Below, in pieces: positions 35,420-45,421 of a stretch of 64,000 nt of DNA; the stretch's first letter is position 1, and each line of letters opens with the position of its first letter. Made by a program: the position numbers and the translations under genes. This stretch comes from Acetivibrio saccincola (GTDB lineage: Bacteria > Bacillota > Clostridia > Acetivibrionales > Acetivibrionaceae): assembly GCF_002844395.1 (NCBI RefSeq), contig NZ_CP025197.1, positions 2,356,001 to 2,420,000 of the forward strand. Reading direction: 5' to 3'. A model generated the notes under the pieces. It saw only the letters and a list, made by a program, of their open reading frames with translations, was not told where the DNA came from and made no database searches.

Positions 35420-36874
35420 ATGAGAGCTATTGGTAACAAAAACTTTTTTCTATGTGTTTTATTTATATCTTTAATAATTTTAAGTTTCTTTTCTGTTAAA
35501 ACTTATGCCCAGTCCAAAAACATAGTAGGATATTTTTCTGAATGGGGTATATACCTTGAAGACAATTATTACGAAGTTTCACATATCCCGTGGGACAAAA
35601 TAACCCATATAAATTATGCCTTTGCCAAAATTGAAGACGGAAAAATAGCCATACATGATACATGGGCTGCCATTGAAAAGCCTTTTGGAGATGACACATG
35701 GGAAACCCCTGTAAGAGGGCATTTTGGACAGCTTATGAAATATAAAGAGCAATACCCCCACGTAAAAACCTTAATATCAGTAGGCGGCTGGACACTTTCT
35801 ACATATTTTTCAGATGTGGCTCTTACAAATGAATCAAGGGAACTATTTGCCCAAAGCTGTGTTGATTTTATACGAAAGTATCAATTTGACGGAGTGGATA
35901 TTGATTGGGAATACCCTGTAGGCGGAGGTATGTCTACAAATATAACAAGACCTGAGGACAAGGAAAATTTTACCCTTCTTTTAAAAACTTTAAGGGAAAA
36001 ACTTGACGATGCGGGTAAAGAGGATGGAAAGCATTATCTTCTTACAATAGCAGCACCTGCCGGAAGTTCGGCAATTGGAAATATGGAACCTGATAAATTT
36101 CATCAGTACCTTGACTTTATAAACCTTATGACATATGACTACAGCGGTTCCTGGGAAAATACAACAAACCATTTGTCCCCCCTTTACACAAATCCTTCTG
36201 ACCCTTCTTCCCCTTACAGGAAAGAGAGGGGGAATATTGACTGGACGGTAAATGAATATTTAAAACTAGGAGTTCCTGAACACAAACTAAACTTAGGAAT
36301 ACCCTTCTATGCCACAGGCTGGACAAATATAACCGGAAGTTCAGACGGGCTTTTTGGTACCTCTCATGAACCTTTAGGGACAAAACCATTTCACTACATA
36401 AAAGATTTATTAAATTTACCTGATTCATCATTTTTAAGACTTTGGGATGAATATGCCAAAGCTCCTTATATATGGAACAGCATCTCTTCCACCATGTACA
36501 GCTATATTGATGAAGAAGCTCTTCAAATAAGATTAGACTATGTGGAAGAAAAAAATTTAGGAGGCATTATGATATGGGAGTTAAGCGGGGACCATCCTAA
36601 AGAAGGCGGGGATACATTGACTACTTTAGTATATGATTTCTTTAAAAATTCATCTAAAGAAACCCTGTATGGAGACGTAAACGGGGATAACATTGTTAAT
36701 TCCAGCGATTTGACCATTTTAAAAAGATATATTTTAGAGATAATAGACAGTTTCCCCTATCCCGAAGGATTAATAAATGCAGATGTAAACTGCGATGGGG
36801 AAATTAATTCAATAGATTATAATCTGATACAAAGATATATTTTAGAAGAAATCAGTAAATTGCCTGTAAATTAA
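35420..36874 (+). CDS. GH18 chitinase with type I dockerin
   Basis: 484 residues. A signal peptide ends near TYAQS (30-31). The GH18 TIM barrel runs ~33-405 with catalytic DGVDIDWE (157-164; Glu164 the proton donor), SVGGW substrate strand and LMTYDYSG. After a short linker, two dockerin calcium loops lie at the C-terminus: DVNGDNIVNSSDL and DVNCDGEINSIDY, each followed by a Leu/Ile-Lys/Gln-Arg-Tyr helix. Dockerins bind cohesins on a scaffoldin or cell surface. The Ser-Ser and Ser-Ile pairs at the recognition position resemble the Clostridium thermocellum type I class. It likely degrades chitin or other N-acetylglucosamine polymers outside the cell. ATG follows GGGAGG. Confidence 0.96.
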   Translation: MRAIGNKNFFLCVLFISLIILSFFSVKTYAQSKNIVGYFSEWGIYLEDNYYEVSHIPWDKITHINYAFAKIEDGKIAIHDTWAAIEKPFGDDTWETPVRGHFGQLMKYKEQYPHVKTLISVGGWTLSTYFSDVALTNESRELFAQSCVDFIRKYQFDGVDIDWEYPVGGGMSTNITRPEDKENFTLLLKTLREKLDDAGKEDGKHYLLTIAAPAGSSAIGNMEPDKFHQYLDFINLMTYDYSGSWENTTNHLSPLYTNPSDPSSPYRKERGNIDWTVNEYLKLGVPEHKLNLGIPFYATGWTNITGSSDGLFGTSHEPLGTKPFHYIKDLLNLPDSSFLRLWDEYAKAPYIWNSISSTMYSYIDEEALQIRLDYVEEKNLGGIMIWELSGDHPKEGGDTLTTLVYDFFKNSSKETLYGDVNGDNIVNSSDLTILKRYILEIIDSFPYPEGLINADVNCDGEINSIDYNLIQRYILEEISKLPVN

Positions 36875-36988
36875 CTTTATAAACACTTGCTGTTTATAAT
36901 ATAAATTATATATATAGATATATACTTTAATTATAGATATATACTTTAATCCTTTAAAATTTCACACAGGCTAAAACTTAAGATTTCT

Positions 36989-37015
36989 CACAGGCTACAG
37001 CCTGTGTATTTTTTG
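36989..37015 (+). terminator. Chitinase terminator
   Basis: CACAGGCT and AGCCTGTG form an 8-bp stem with a tight loop, followed by ATTTTTT. A second CACAGGCT copy lies just upstream at ~36964. Confidence 0.8.
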
Positions 37016-37196
37016 TGCTTATAAAATGTTATTTTTGAAAATTTTTCTTGAAAATTCTTTCCACTTATTATATAATTATTTATGAAAGTTCATTTTTTAA
37101 CTAAATCTAAACTGCACAAGTCTTAAAGTTACTACTTATCTTTTTTATCTCAAATTCCAAAAACTTTCCTTTGAAAAAAGACAAGGAGGTCTGTTT

Positions 37197-38149
37197 ATGA
37201 AAAAAGGAACTGTAGGTATTTTACTAAAAACTTTGCCGTTTTTGGGAATTAGATTTGGCATTTATGTGGTGACTGCAATAGCTGCAATGCTGTGGCTGGG
37301 AATATTGATTTTTATCTCCGGCGCAATTGGCTCTCCCCAAGTGGCGGCTATTTTATTTTTACTAGGCATTGCAGGTATTTTTGGAATTGTAAAAGCGGCG
37401 GGACAAAAGCGGCGGGACACTTTGTATTATACTTTTTAAAGGCAGCACATATTGCAGTTATAACTGAATACTTAACAACAGGCAATATGCCTGAAAAGGG
37501 ACAGGTTAAATACGGAATAGAAAAAGTTAAATCAAATATCGGTGCTGCTGCATCCGTTGCAGTTTTGGATATTCTAATAAGAGGAGCAGTACGACAGGTA
37601 ATCCGGATATTTAACACTATTGGTTCTTTTCTGTCTATAATTCCTGGAGCCGCATTTATAATACGTCTTTTTAATTTAGTTGTAGAAACAGCATGCAATT
37701 ACATTGATGAGTGCATTTTAGGATATATTTTTGTTAGCAGGGAAAACAATCCAGAGGCCAACATATGGAAAACCTCGGCAGATGGAATTGTCTTATATGC
37801 TCAAAACTGGAAAGCTATAGGTGTTGGTGCAGTTAAAACAGTTCTTATGCTGTGGGTATTAAAAGCTATTTTATATATAGTTTCTTTTGCCTTGTTTGCA
37901 AGTTCTTTGAATATGGGCTTTTTTGGTGTGCTGTTTATCGCCCTTGTTGTATGGGCTTTAAATAAAGCAATAATAGATCCTCTGGCAACTGTAAATATGG
38001 CAAAAGCGTATTTTGCCGCTATAGAACAAAACCCGGTACCAGCTGTAGACTTATACGAAAAAGTCTCCAATGCATCCAGCAAGTTTAGACAAATCCTTGA
38101 TAATGCAGGAAGCGCAGCAGGCGGAATGGCACAACCTACAAATATATAG
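37197..38149 (+). pseudogene. Multi-pass membrane protein frameshifted by a 14-bp tandem duplication
   Basis: The frame from ATG 37197 (AGGAGG upstream) encodes hydrophobic segments and stops at ~37439. A second frame continues to 38149. The break coincides with two identical copies of AAAAGCGGCGGGAC at 37391-37404 and 37405-37418. Removing one copy gives VKAAGHFVLYFLKAAHIAV and fuses both frames into a ~312-residue protein with about six membrane spans. I do not recognise the family; the KAAHIAVITEYL core recurs in clostridial membrane proteins. Slippage could restore it. Confidence 0.8.
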
Positions 38150-38195
38150 ATAACCCATAAACAATTAAAAAGTATAGCCGGTTTTATTAAAATAT

Positions 38196-38239
38196 AAGGC
38201 TTGAATGATTTTTAAGATCATCCAAGCCTTGTTTTTTTA
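38196..38239. terminator. Bidirectional terminator
   Basis: AAGGCTTGAATGAT and ATCATCCAAGCCTT pair over about 14 bp with a small mismatch and T-runs outside. It separates the converging membrane-protein and glutamate dehydrogenase genes. Confidence 0.82.
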
Positions 38240-38268
38240 AAGTTTAAATATACACGTCCTAGTTTTAA

Positions 38269-39555
38269 TTATACCCATCCGCGGAGTTTTACAGCTTCAG
38301 CAACACGGTTAATGGCAATTACATATGCTGCATCACGCATGTACAAACCTTTTTCCTGTGCAAGGTTATGTACAGCATGGAAAGCAGATGTCATCTTTTG
38401 GTCAAGCTTTTCTAAAACTTCTTCCTTTGGCCAGAAATAATTCATATTGCACTGTACCTGTTCAAAATAACTGCATGTAACACCACCGGCATTGCATAAA
38501 AAGTCAGGGATCAGATAAATATTTCTTTCCTTAATTAATGCATCCGCATCAGGTGTAGTAGGACCGTTAGCACCTTCACAAATAACCTTTACCTGGCTAC
38601 TTATTTTAGCAACCGTCTCTGGTATTATCTGGTTTTCTAATGCACATGGAAGCAATATGTCAACATCCTGGGATATCCATTCCCCACCGTCTAAAACTTC
38701 ACACCCTAAATCTTTTGCTTTTTCTTTATCAATAGTACCAAAAGCATCTTTAATTTCTGCCATCTTTTCAATGTCTAATCCATCAAGTTTACGGAAAGTA
38801 TAAGCTTTTTTGTCAACATTGTCCCATGATGATATGGCAATAACTTTTCCACCCATTTTTGAATACAGGCGGGCAGCATGCTCTGCAACATTACCAAAAC
38901 CCTGGATGCTGGCAGTTGTTTTTGTTATATCAATATTAAGGACTTTTAATGCTTCCCTCAATGTATAAATCACACCATATCCGGTAGCTTCCCTGCGTCC
39001 TAGTGAACCGCCCATGCCCACAGGTTTTCCGGTAATTACTCCAGGATAATGGGCACCGGTTAGTGTCTCATATTCGTCCATCATCCAAAGCATATGCTGG
39101 GCATTTGTCATAACATCAGGAGCAGGTACATCTTTATTTGGACCTATATTTTTAGCAAGCTGTCTTATATATCCACGGCAGAGTCTTTCCTGCTCACTTT
39201 CAGATAAATTACGCGGATCGCAAACCACTCCGCCCTTGCCCCCGCCAAGTGGTATATCAACAACAGCACACTTCCATGTCATCCACATAGATAATGCACG
39301 GACAGTATCAATTGTCTCATCAGGATGGAAACGTATCCCGCCTTTAGCAGGTCCCCTTGCATCATTATGCTGTACCCTGTAACCTTTAAAAACTTTACAT
39401 GAACCATCATCCATTTTCACAGGAATTGTAAAGTGAAATTCCCTGCTTGGCTGGCGCAGCAATTCACGGGTGGGTTCATCAAGTCCGATTAAATCTGCCA
39501 CAGTGTCAAACTGTGTCTGTGCAACTACATACGGATTATAAGAGCTTTCACCCAT
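38269..39555 (-). CDS. Glutamate dehydrogenase
   Basis: 428 residues of the hexameric Glu/Leu/Phe/Val dehydrogenase family. The catalytic Lys region is PLGGGKGGVVCDP, the substrate Lys is in KGGIRFHP, and the Rossmann motif is GFGNVAEHAA. It interconverts 2-oxoglutarate plus ammonia and glutamate; cofactor preference cannot be read safely. It is monocistronic, with a TTGACA/TATAAT promoter. Confidence 0.95.
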   Translation of the reverse strand: MGESSYNPYVVAQTQFDTVADLIGLDEPTRELLRQPSREFHFTIPVKMDDGSCKVFKGYRVQHNDARGPAKGGIRFHPDETIDTVRALSMWMTWKCAVVDIPLGGGKGGVVCDPRNLSESEQERLCRGYIRQLAKNIGPNKDVPAPDVMTNAQHMLWMMDEYETLTGAHYPGVITGKPVGMGGSLGRREATGYGVIYTLREALKVLNIDITKTTASIQGFGNVAEHAARLYSKMGGKVIAISSWDNVDKKAYTFRKLDGLDIEKMAEIKDAFGTIDKEKAKDLGCEVLDGGEWISQDVDILLPCALENQIIPETVAKISSQVKVICEGANGPTTPDADALIKERNIYLIPDFLCNAGGVTCSYFEQVQCNMNYFWPKEEVLEKLDQKMTSAFHAVHNLAQEKGLYMRDAAYVIAINRVAEAVKLRGWV

Positions 39556-39636
39556 TTTTTATCCCCTCGCTTTACTTAAAATTTCGCTTTTATTGTTTTA
39601 TTGATTTATGGTAAAATTGAATAAAAGCATATTATA

Positions 39637-39664
39637 ATTATACTTTTTTCATTTTTATTGTCAA
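39637..39664 (-). promoter_or_regulatory. Promoter of glutamate dehydrogenase
   Basis: On the minus strand TTGACA (39659-39664) and TATAAT (39637-39642) are separated by 16 nt, a near-consensus SigA promoter. A second TATAAT lies 6 nt downstream. Confidence 0.75.
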
Positions 39665-39802
39665 TGTTAATAAGGGAAATAATGGTGCATAAAATATTAA
39701 TGACAGATTGCGGTAAATTAAGACAGTACTTTTCATTTTCAACAAATTAAGACTTTGTTTTTTTTTAAAAAAGTGCTAAAATAGAATGAGTTAAGAAAAG
39801 GT

Positions 39803-39820
39803 TTGTTTATAATTTAACAT
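39803..39820 (+). promoter_or_regulatory. Candidate Rex redox-repressor site
   Basis: TTGTTTATAATTTAACAT matches the Rex operator pattern TTGTTAA-N4-TTAACAA at 12 of 14 fixed positions. It lies about 240 bp upstream of nifJ. Rex senses NADH/NAD+ and controls fermentation genes in Clostridia; binding here is inferred. Confidence 0.45.
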
Positions 39821-39962
39821 ATAGGGCATATATGATTTATTTATAAGATAACATTATATGATTATGCCGTACTGATATGTTCTTTAAAAATATCTCCTAA
39901 AAACTTTATACTTAAAGGAAGGTATAATAAAAAACAAACACACCTTTATTCTTAACAATGTA

Positions 39963-39990
39963 TTTTGTATACATTATCATGTATGCAAAA
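39963..39990 (+). promoter_or_regulatory. Inverted repeat upstream of nifJ
   Basis: TTTTGTATACAT and ATGTATGCAAAA form an inverted repeat with one mismatch and a 4-nt spacer, about 70 bp before the nifJ start. This is typical of a dimeric repressor operator; the protein is unknown. Confidence 0.5.
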
Positions 39991-40057
39991 TTTACAGTAA
40001 ATATTTAAGCAAAATCTTTAGTATGAAATGTAAAACTATTAAAAGGGGGAATAAAAA

Positions 40058-43000
40058 ATGGCAAGAAAAAAACAAACAATGGATGGCAACACCGCTGCTG
40101 CACACGTAGCCTATGCATTTACTGAAGTTGCTGCCATCTACCCAATCACACCTTCAAGTCCAATGGCTGATTATGTCGACCAATGGTCTGCTGCAGGAAG
40201 GGAAAATATTTTCGGTAACCAGGTAAAAGTTGTTGAACTTCAATCTGAAGCAGGCGCTGCTGGAACAGTTCACGGTTCTTTAGCTGCAGGTGCACTGACT
40301 ACAACATTTACAGCTTCACAGGGGCTTCTGTTGATGATTCCAAATATGTACAAAATAGCCGGCGAATTACTTCCTGGCGTATTCCACGTGTCAGCACGTG
40401 CTGTAGCTACACATGCTTTGAGTATATTTGGCGACCACAGTGACGTTTATGCTTGCCGTCAGACAGGATTTGCAATGCTTGCTGAATCAAATCCTCAAGA
40501 AGTTATGGACTTAAGTGCTGTTGCACACTTAGCTGCAATTGAGAGCAGGGTTCCGTTCCTCAACTTCTTTGACGGTTTCCGTACATCCCATGAAATTCAA
40601 AAAATTGAAGTATGGGATTATTCAGATTTAAAAGAAATGTGCAATATGGAAGCTGTAAAGGCTTTCCGCAACAGTGCATTAAATCCTGAAAATCCAAAAA
40701 TGCGTGGTTCACACGAGAACGGGGATATATTCTTCCAGCACCGTGAAGCATGCAACCCTTACTACAATAATTTACCTGCTATTGTTGAAAAATACATGGC
40801 AAAAGTAAATGAAAAACTTGGTACAAACTATGATTTATTTAACTACTACGGAGCACCGGATGCTGACCGTGTTATCGTTGCAATGGGCTCTTTCTGTGAT
40901 GTAGTTGAAGAAGTGGTAGATTATCTAAATGCTGCTGGAGAAAAAGTTGGACTGATAAAGGTACGTCTATACCGTCCTTGGGTTTCTAATAGTTTCCTTA
41001 AAGTTCTTCCTAAGACGGTTAAAAAGATTGCAGTACTTGACCGTACAAAAGAACCCGGAGCATTAGGTGAGCCTTTATTCCTTGACGTTGCTACAACACT
41101 TCGTGAAGCAGGACTTAATGACATAGTTGTTACAAACGGACGTTATGGACTTGGCTCTAAAGATACTCCACCATCTTCTGTATTTGCCATTTTCACAGAA
41201 CTTAATAAAGATGAACCTAAACCACGCTTTACAGTGGGAATAGTAGACGATGTTACACACTTGAGTTTACCGGAAGTTAAACCTGCTCCTATTACAGCGG
41301 CAAAAGGCACAGTTGAGTGTAAATTCTGGGGTCTTGGAGGAGACGGGACTGTGGGTGCAAACACCAACTCCATTAAAATTATTGGTGACCACACAGATAA
41401 GTATGTTCAGGCATACTTCCAGTATGACTCCAAGAAAACCGGCGGTGTAACTATCTCCCACCTAAGATTTGGAGATAAACCAATTAAGAGTCCTTACTAT
41501 ATAAATCAGGCTGACTTTGTGGCTTGTCACAATCCTTCATATATATTGAAAGGATTCAGAATGGTTCAAGAAGTTAAACCAGGCGGAACTTTCTTGATTA
41601 ACTGTCAGTGGACTGATGAAGAATTAGGTGAAAAATTAGATGCTGATTCTAAAAAATACATTGCAGACAATAACATTCAGGTATACACAATAAATGCCAT
41701 TGACAAGGCAATTGAAATTGGAATGGGTAAACGTACCAATACAATCCTTCAATCTGCATTCTTTAAACTGGCAAATATATTGCCTATCGAGGATGCTGTA
41801 AGATACATGAAAGAAGCAGCTAAAGCATCTTATGGTAAAAAAGGTGACGCAGTTGTTGAAATGAACTACAAGGCAATTGATGCCGGTGTAGATGCACTTC
41901 ACAAAGTAGAAGTACCGGCTTCCTGGTCAAATCCTGAATCAGACGCTCCTGCTCCTGAAATTACAGGACGTCCTGAAACAGTTAAGATGGTTAAAAACCT
42001 AATGATACCAATTTCATTGATGAAAGGTGACGATTTACCGGTATCTGCCTTTGTGGATTATGCAAACGGAGAATTTGAACTTGGCGCTTCTGCATACGAA
42101 AAACGTGCTGTTGCAGTAAGCGTGCCTGAGTGGGATCCTGAAAAATGTATCCAGTGTAACAGCTGTGCATATGTATGTTCACACGCTACAATCCGTCCGT
42201 TTATGTTAGACGAGGAAGAAATAAAAGCTGCCCCATCTAATATAAAACTTGCTGATACAAGACCAAAGGCAAGCGAATATAAATTTACAATGAGTGTAAG
42301 TCCTATGGACTGTATGGGATGCGGCGAGTGTATCACTGTTTGTCCTAAGGATGCTATCAGGATGGTACCTAGGGAATCTCAATCCCATGAACAGCCAGTA
42401 TTTGATTATTTAGTAGCAAATGTAAGCAAAAAGCCTGGAGTACCGGCGGCAACTACCGTTAAAGGATCACAGTTTAACCAGCCACTTCTTGAGTTCTCAG
42501 GAAGCTGTGCAGGCTGTGCAGAAACATCCTATGCTCGCTTAGTTACTCAATTATTTGGTGAACAAATGTATATATCCAATGCTACAGGTTGTTCTTCCAT
42601 ATGGGGAGGTCCTGCTGCTACCAGCCCGTATACAGTAAATAAAGACTCTAAAAAAGGTCCGGCTTGGGCAAACTCATTATTTGAAGATAATGCTGAGCAT
42701 GGATTTGGTATGTACCTTGGACAAAAAGTTATACGTGAAGAATTAATTGCCAAAGTGGAAAAAATAGCTGCTTCAGATAAAGCTTCTGATGAACTTAAAG
42801 CTGCTATTGCTAAGTTCTTAGAAACTAAGGACAACACAAGGGATAACGCGCCTGCAGCAGATGCATTAATTGTTGAGCTTGAAAAGGCTGCAAATGCAGG
42901 ATGTAACCTTGCTAAAGAAGTTCTTGAGAAAAAGCAATATCTGTCCAAGAAATCCATATGGATCTTTGGTGGAGACGGCTGGGCATATGACATTGGATTT

Positions 43001-43612
43001 GGCGGACTTGACCATGTACTTGCTACAGGTGAAGACGTAAATGTTATGGTATTTGATACAGAAATGTATTCAAATACAGGAGGTCAGACATCTAAAGCAT
43101 CTACAATAGGTGAAGTTTGTCAATTTGCTGCTGCAGGTAAAGAAACTCCAAAGAAAAACCTAGCAGAAATAGCTATGACTTACGGATACGTGTATGTGGC
43201 ACAAATTGCTCTTGGAGCGAACCCAGCTCAGGCTATTAAAGTAATTGCTGAAGCTGAAGCTTACAACGGACCTTCATTAATAATTGCCTATGCTCCATGT
43301 GAACTTCATGGAATTAAGGGTGGAATGAACCACTGTCAGACAGCAATGAAGAAAGCTGTGCAAAGTGGTTACTGGAATCTGTTCTCATTCAACCCTGCTC
43401 TTAAGGCTGAAGGCAAAAATCCGTTTACGCTTTCATCCAAACCGGGTGATGGAACTTACCAGGAGTTCTTAAACAACGAAATACGTTTCACACGATTGAC
43501 ACGCACATTCCCAGAACGTGCTGAAAAACTCTTTAATAAATCTGAAGCTTTAGCTAAAGAGCGTTATGAGCACTTACAGAGATTAGTTGAGCTTTATAAG
43601 CAAGAAGACTAA
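40058..43612 (+). CDS. nifJ: Pyruvate:ferredoxin (flavodoxin) oxidoreductase
   Basis: 1184 residues, the single-chain homodimeric form. N-terminal domain I has YPITPSSPMADYVD. The ferredoxin module carries two 4Fe-4S motifs, CIQCNSCAYVC and CMGCGECITVC. The C-terminal TPP domain has GDGWAYDIGFGGLDH and MYSNTGGQTSKA, with a proximal-cluster Cys region (SCAGCAET). It converts pyruvate and CoA to acetyl-CoA, CO2 and reduced ferredoxin. AAAGGGGG precedes the ATG. It is monocistronic with a 500-bp upstream region holding candidate operators. Confidence 0.98.
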   Translation: MARKKQTMDGNTAAAHVAYAFTEVAAIYPITPSSPMADYVDQWSAAGRENIFGNQVKVVELQSEAGAAGTVHGSLAAGALTTTFTASQGLLLMIPNMYKIAGELLPGVFHVSARAVATHALSIFGDHSDVYACRQTGFAMLAESNPQEVMDLSAVAHLAAIESRVPFLNFFDGFRTSHEIQKIEVWDYSDLKEMCNMEAVKAFRNSALNPENPKMRGSHENGDIFFQHREACNPYYNNLPAIVEKYMAKVNEKLGTNYDLFNYYGAPDADRVIVAMGSFCDVVEEVVDYLNAAGEKVGLIKVRLYRPWVSNSFLKVLPKTVKKIAVLDRTKEPGALGEPLFLDVATTLREAGLNDIVVTNGRYGLGSKDTPPSSVFAIFTELNKDEPKPRFTVGIVDDVTHLSLPEVKPAPITAAKGTVECKFWGLGGDGTVGANTNSIKIIGDHTDKYVQAYFQYDSKKTGGVTISHLRFGDKPIKSPYYINQADFVACHNPSYILKGFRMVQEVKPGGTFLINCQWTDEELGEKLDADSKKYIADNNIQVYTINAIDKAIEIGMGKRTNTILQSAFFKLANILPIEDAVRYMKEAAKASYGKKGDAVVEMNYKAIDAGVDALHKVEVPASWSNPESDAPAPEITGRPETVKMVKNLMIPISLMKGDDLPVSAFVDYANGEFELGASAYEKRAVAVSVPEWDPEKCIQCNSCAYVCSHATIRPFMLDEEEIKAAPSNIKLADTRPKASEYKFTMSVSPMDCMGCGECITVCPKDAIRMVPRESQSHEQPVFDYLVANVSKKPGVPAATTVKGSQFNQPLLEFSGSCAGCAETSYARLVTQLFGEQMYISNATGCSSIWGGPAATSPYTVNKDSKKGPAWANSLFEDNAEHGFGMYLGQKVIREELIAKVEKIAASDKASDELKAAIAKFLETKDNTRDNAPAADALIVELEKAANAGCNLAKEVLEKKQYLSKKSIWIFGGDGWAYDIGFGGLDHVLATGEDVNVMVFDTEMYSNTGGQTSKASTIGEVCQFAAAGKETPKKNLAEIAMTYGYVYVAQIALGANPAQAIKVIAEAEAYNGPSLIIAYAPCELHGIKGGMNHCQTAMKKAVQSGYWNLFSFNPALKAEGKNPFTLSSKPGDGTYQEFLNNEIRFTRLTRTFPERAEKLFNKSEALAKERYEHLQRLVELYKQED

Positions 43613-43631
43613 TAAGGATTTATAAGTAAAT

Positions 43632-43690
43632 AAAAAGGGAGCTTGTTGTATAAGCAGCTGAAAAACTGCTTGTACACAGCTCCTTTTTTA
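43632..43690 (+). terminator. nifJ terminator
   Basis: AAAAAGGGAGCT ... AGCTCCTTTTTT with an inner AAGCAG/CTGCTT stem makes a long hairpin, ending in a T-run 19 nt after the nifJ stop. Confidence 0.9.
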
Positions 43691-43721
43691 ATACATAGTT
43701 TTTTTATGTCTTAATACACAT

Positions 43722-45074
43722 CTAATTATTTAAAAATTCACTTCCCTCTAACCAATCAATAAACTGCTTTGCTGTCCTTGCAGACCTACCGTTGTACATA
43801 AGTTCCCATTTTATTGCTTCTTTTTGAAGCCAGTCTTTGTCTACATTAATGCCCCTTTTTTCTGCAAGACCCTCCACAATCTCCAAAAACTCCTTCTTGT
43901 CCGGTGATGAAAAAATCACAGTAATTCCAAACCTCTCTGAAAGTGAAAGCTTCTCTTGTATGGTATCTCTGGCCCTTACTTCATCATCAAGGCTGTCAGA
44001 CTTTAAGCCCGCTCTCTCACTGAATTTCTCCTTAATAAGATGCCTTCTGTTGGAAGTGGCATAAATTAATACATTGTCCGGTCTGTTCTCTACCCCTCCC
44101 TCAAGGACTGACTTTAAAACGGTATAACTCTCTTCGGTATCTTCAAAGGATAGATCATCAACAAAAATGATAAATTTGCACTTTCTGTTTTTTACCTGTC
44201 TTATTATTGCAGGAAAATCCGTAAGATGCTTTTTTGAAACTTCGATAATTCTTAGTCCTGATTCACTATATTCATTTCCTATAGCCTTTACAGTTGATGA
44301 TTTTCCCGTACCCCTGTCCCCATATAACAAAACATTGTTTGCAGGAAGCCCATTAACAAACTTTTCTGTGTTTTTTATCACATCAAGGCGCTGCTCCTCA
44401 TAACCTATAAAATCTGATAAACGGATAGGGTCAGGGGATTCAATTCCTCTTAGGTATCCACCATTTTCCTTGCGCTCCCATACAAAAGCACTGTATCTGG
44501 CAAATATCCCACAGCCGTTTTTATAATAAAAGTCCGCAAGTTTTTTCACCTTTTCTCCCCATGTGCTATTCAGATAAAATTCATTAAATACATCATTGCA
44601 TTGGACTGAAAATGTTTTTTTGCTGCACTTACTTTTCTTCTCAAACTCCCAAGAAGCAAGGCCATTTATTGCATCTCTTTGTAACCTGCTACCGGAAATT
44701 TTCTTTAAGGCAAATTCTTTAATTTCACCGGAAGTTATAGAAGATATGGCATAAAGACTGTCTAAATCCCTTGAAACTGCCTTTACCAATTGTTTATCAA
44801 TATCCTCAAAACATTCTTTTTCTGCCAGCATAGAAAAGGGATTTTCATCAAATATAATTTTTTCAATTACATATTCTTTAAGTGTAGCAGTTGAATTTGA
44901 TGCAATAAGTTCAATAAAAAACTCATTGTATAATCTTGTAAATACATTAAATTGTGGTTGGTCATTATTAATATAATCAATGAGTTTATATAATTTTTCA
45001 ATTATCTTGTCTTCTAAAAATTTTCTATATACAGATAAACAATCAAAATTAAATAATAATTCTTCTAAATTCAT
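43722..45074 (-). CDS. DUF815 AAA-type ATPase
   Basis: About 450 residues from ATG 45074. The frame extends to 45143, but homologs begin near EELLFNFDCLSVYRKFLED and GAGAGGTG lies upstream of this Met. Walker A is GDRGTGKSS, Walker B IIFVDDLSFE, with a sensor at YATSNRRHL. DUF815 proteins are uncharacterised AAA-type ATPases widespread in Clostridia. No partner gene adjoins it. Confidence 0.85.
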   Translation of the reverse strand: MNLEELLFNFDCLSVYRKFLEDKIIEKLYKLIDYINNDQPQFNVFTRLYNEFFIELIASNSTATLKEYVIEKIIFDENPFSMLAEKECFEDIDKQLVKAVSRDLDSLYAISSITSGEIKEFALKKISGSRLQRDAINGLASWEFEKKSKCSKKTFSVQCNDVFNEFYLNSTWGEKVKKLADFYYKNGCGIFARYSAFVWERKENGGYLRGIESPDPIRLSDFIGYEEQRLDVIKNTEKFVNGLPANNVLLYGDRGTGKSSTVKAIGNEYSESGLRIIEVSKKHLTDFPAIIRQVKNRKCKFIIFVDDLSFEDTEESYTVLKSVLEGGVENRPDNVLIYATSNRRHLIKEKFSERAGLKSDSLDDEVRARDTIQEKLSLSERFGITVIFSSPDKKEFLEIVEGLAEKRGINVDKDWLQKEAIKWELMYNGRSARTAKQFIDWLEGSEFLNN

Positions 45075-45356
45075 TTGTACTATAAAACACCTCTCTTCAA
45101 TGTCTGCCCATGATATCAATATTTTCTTTTCTTTGTTTTGCATTTAAATAACGCTCATATACATCCAGAACTTAAGATGTTTTTTTTGTATAATACACTA
45201 TACTTACTTAAAAAATAATTATAATCTCTCCTTTATTTATTAATATAGTATTTTATAAGTGCCTAAACCTATTCTATATTTTTCTTTTAACTATTTCAAC
45301 AATTACTTTAAAACCTGCCATTATGAAAGATAGAATAATACGCATTTGTAAACTTT

Positions 45357-45393
45357 TTAAAAAGACCAGTCATTTTATTGACCGGCCTTTTAT
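45357..45393 (-). terminator. ABC permease terminator
   Basis: AAAAGGCCGGTCA pairs with TGACTGGTCTTTTT on the minus strand across an ATAAAA loop, 30 nt after the permease stop. Confidence 0.82.
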
Positions 45394-45421
45394 AAATCTC
45401 ATTAGTTAAATTCATTAAAAA

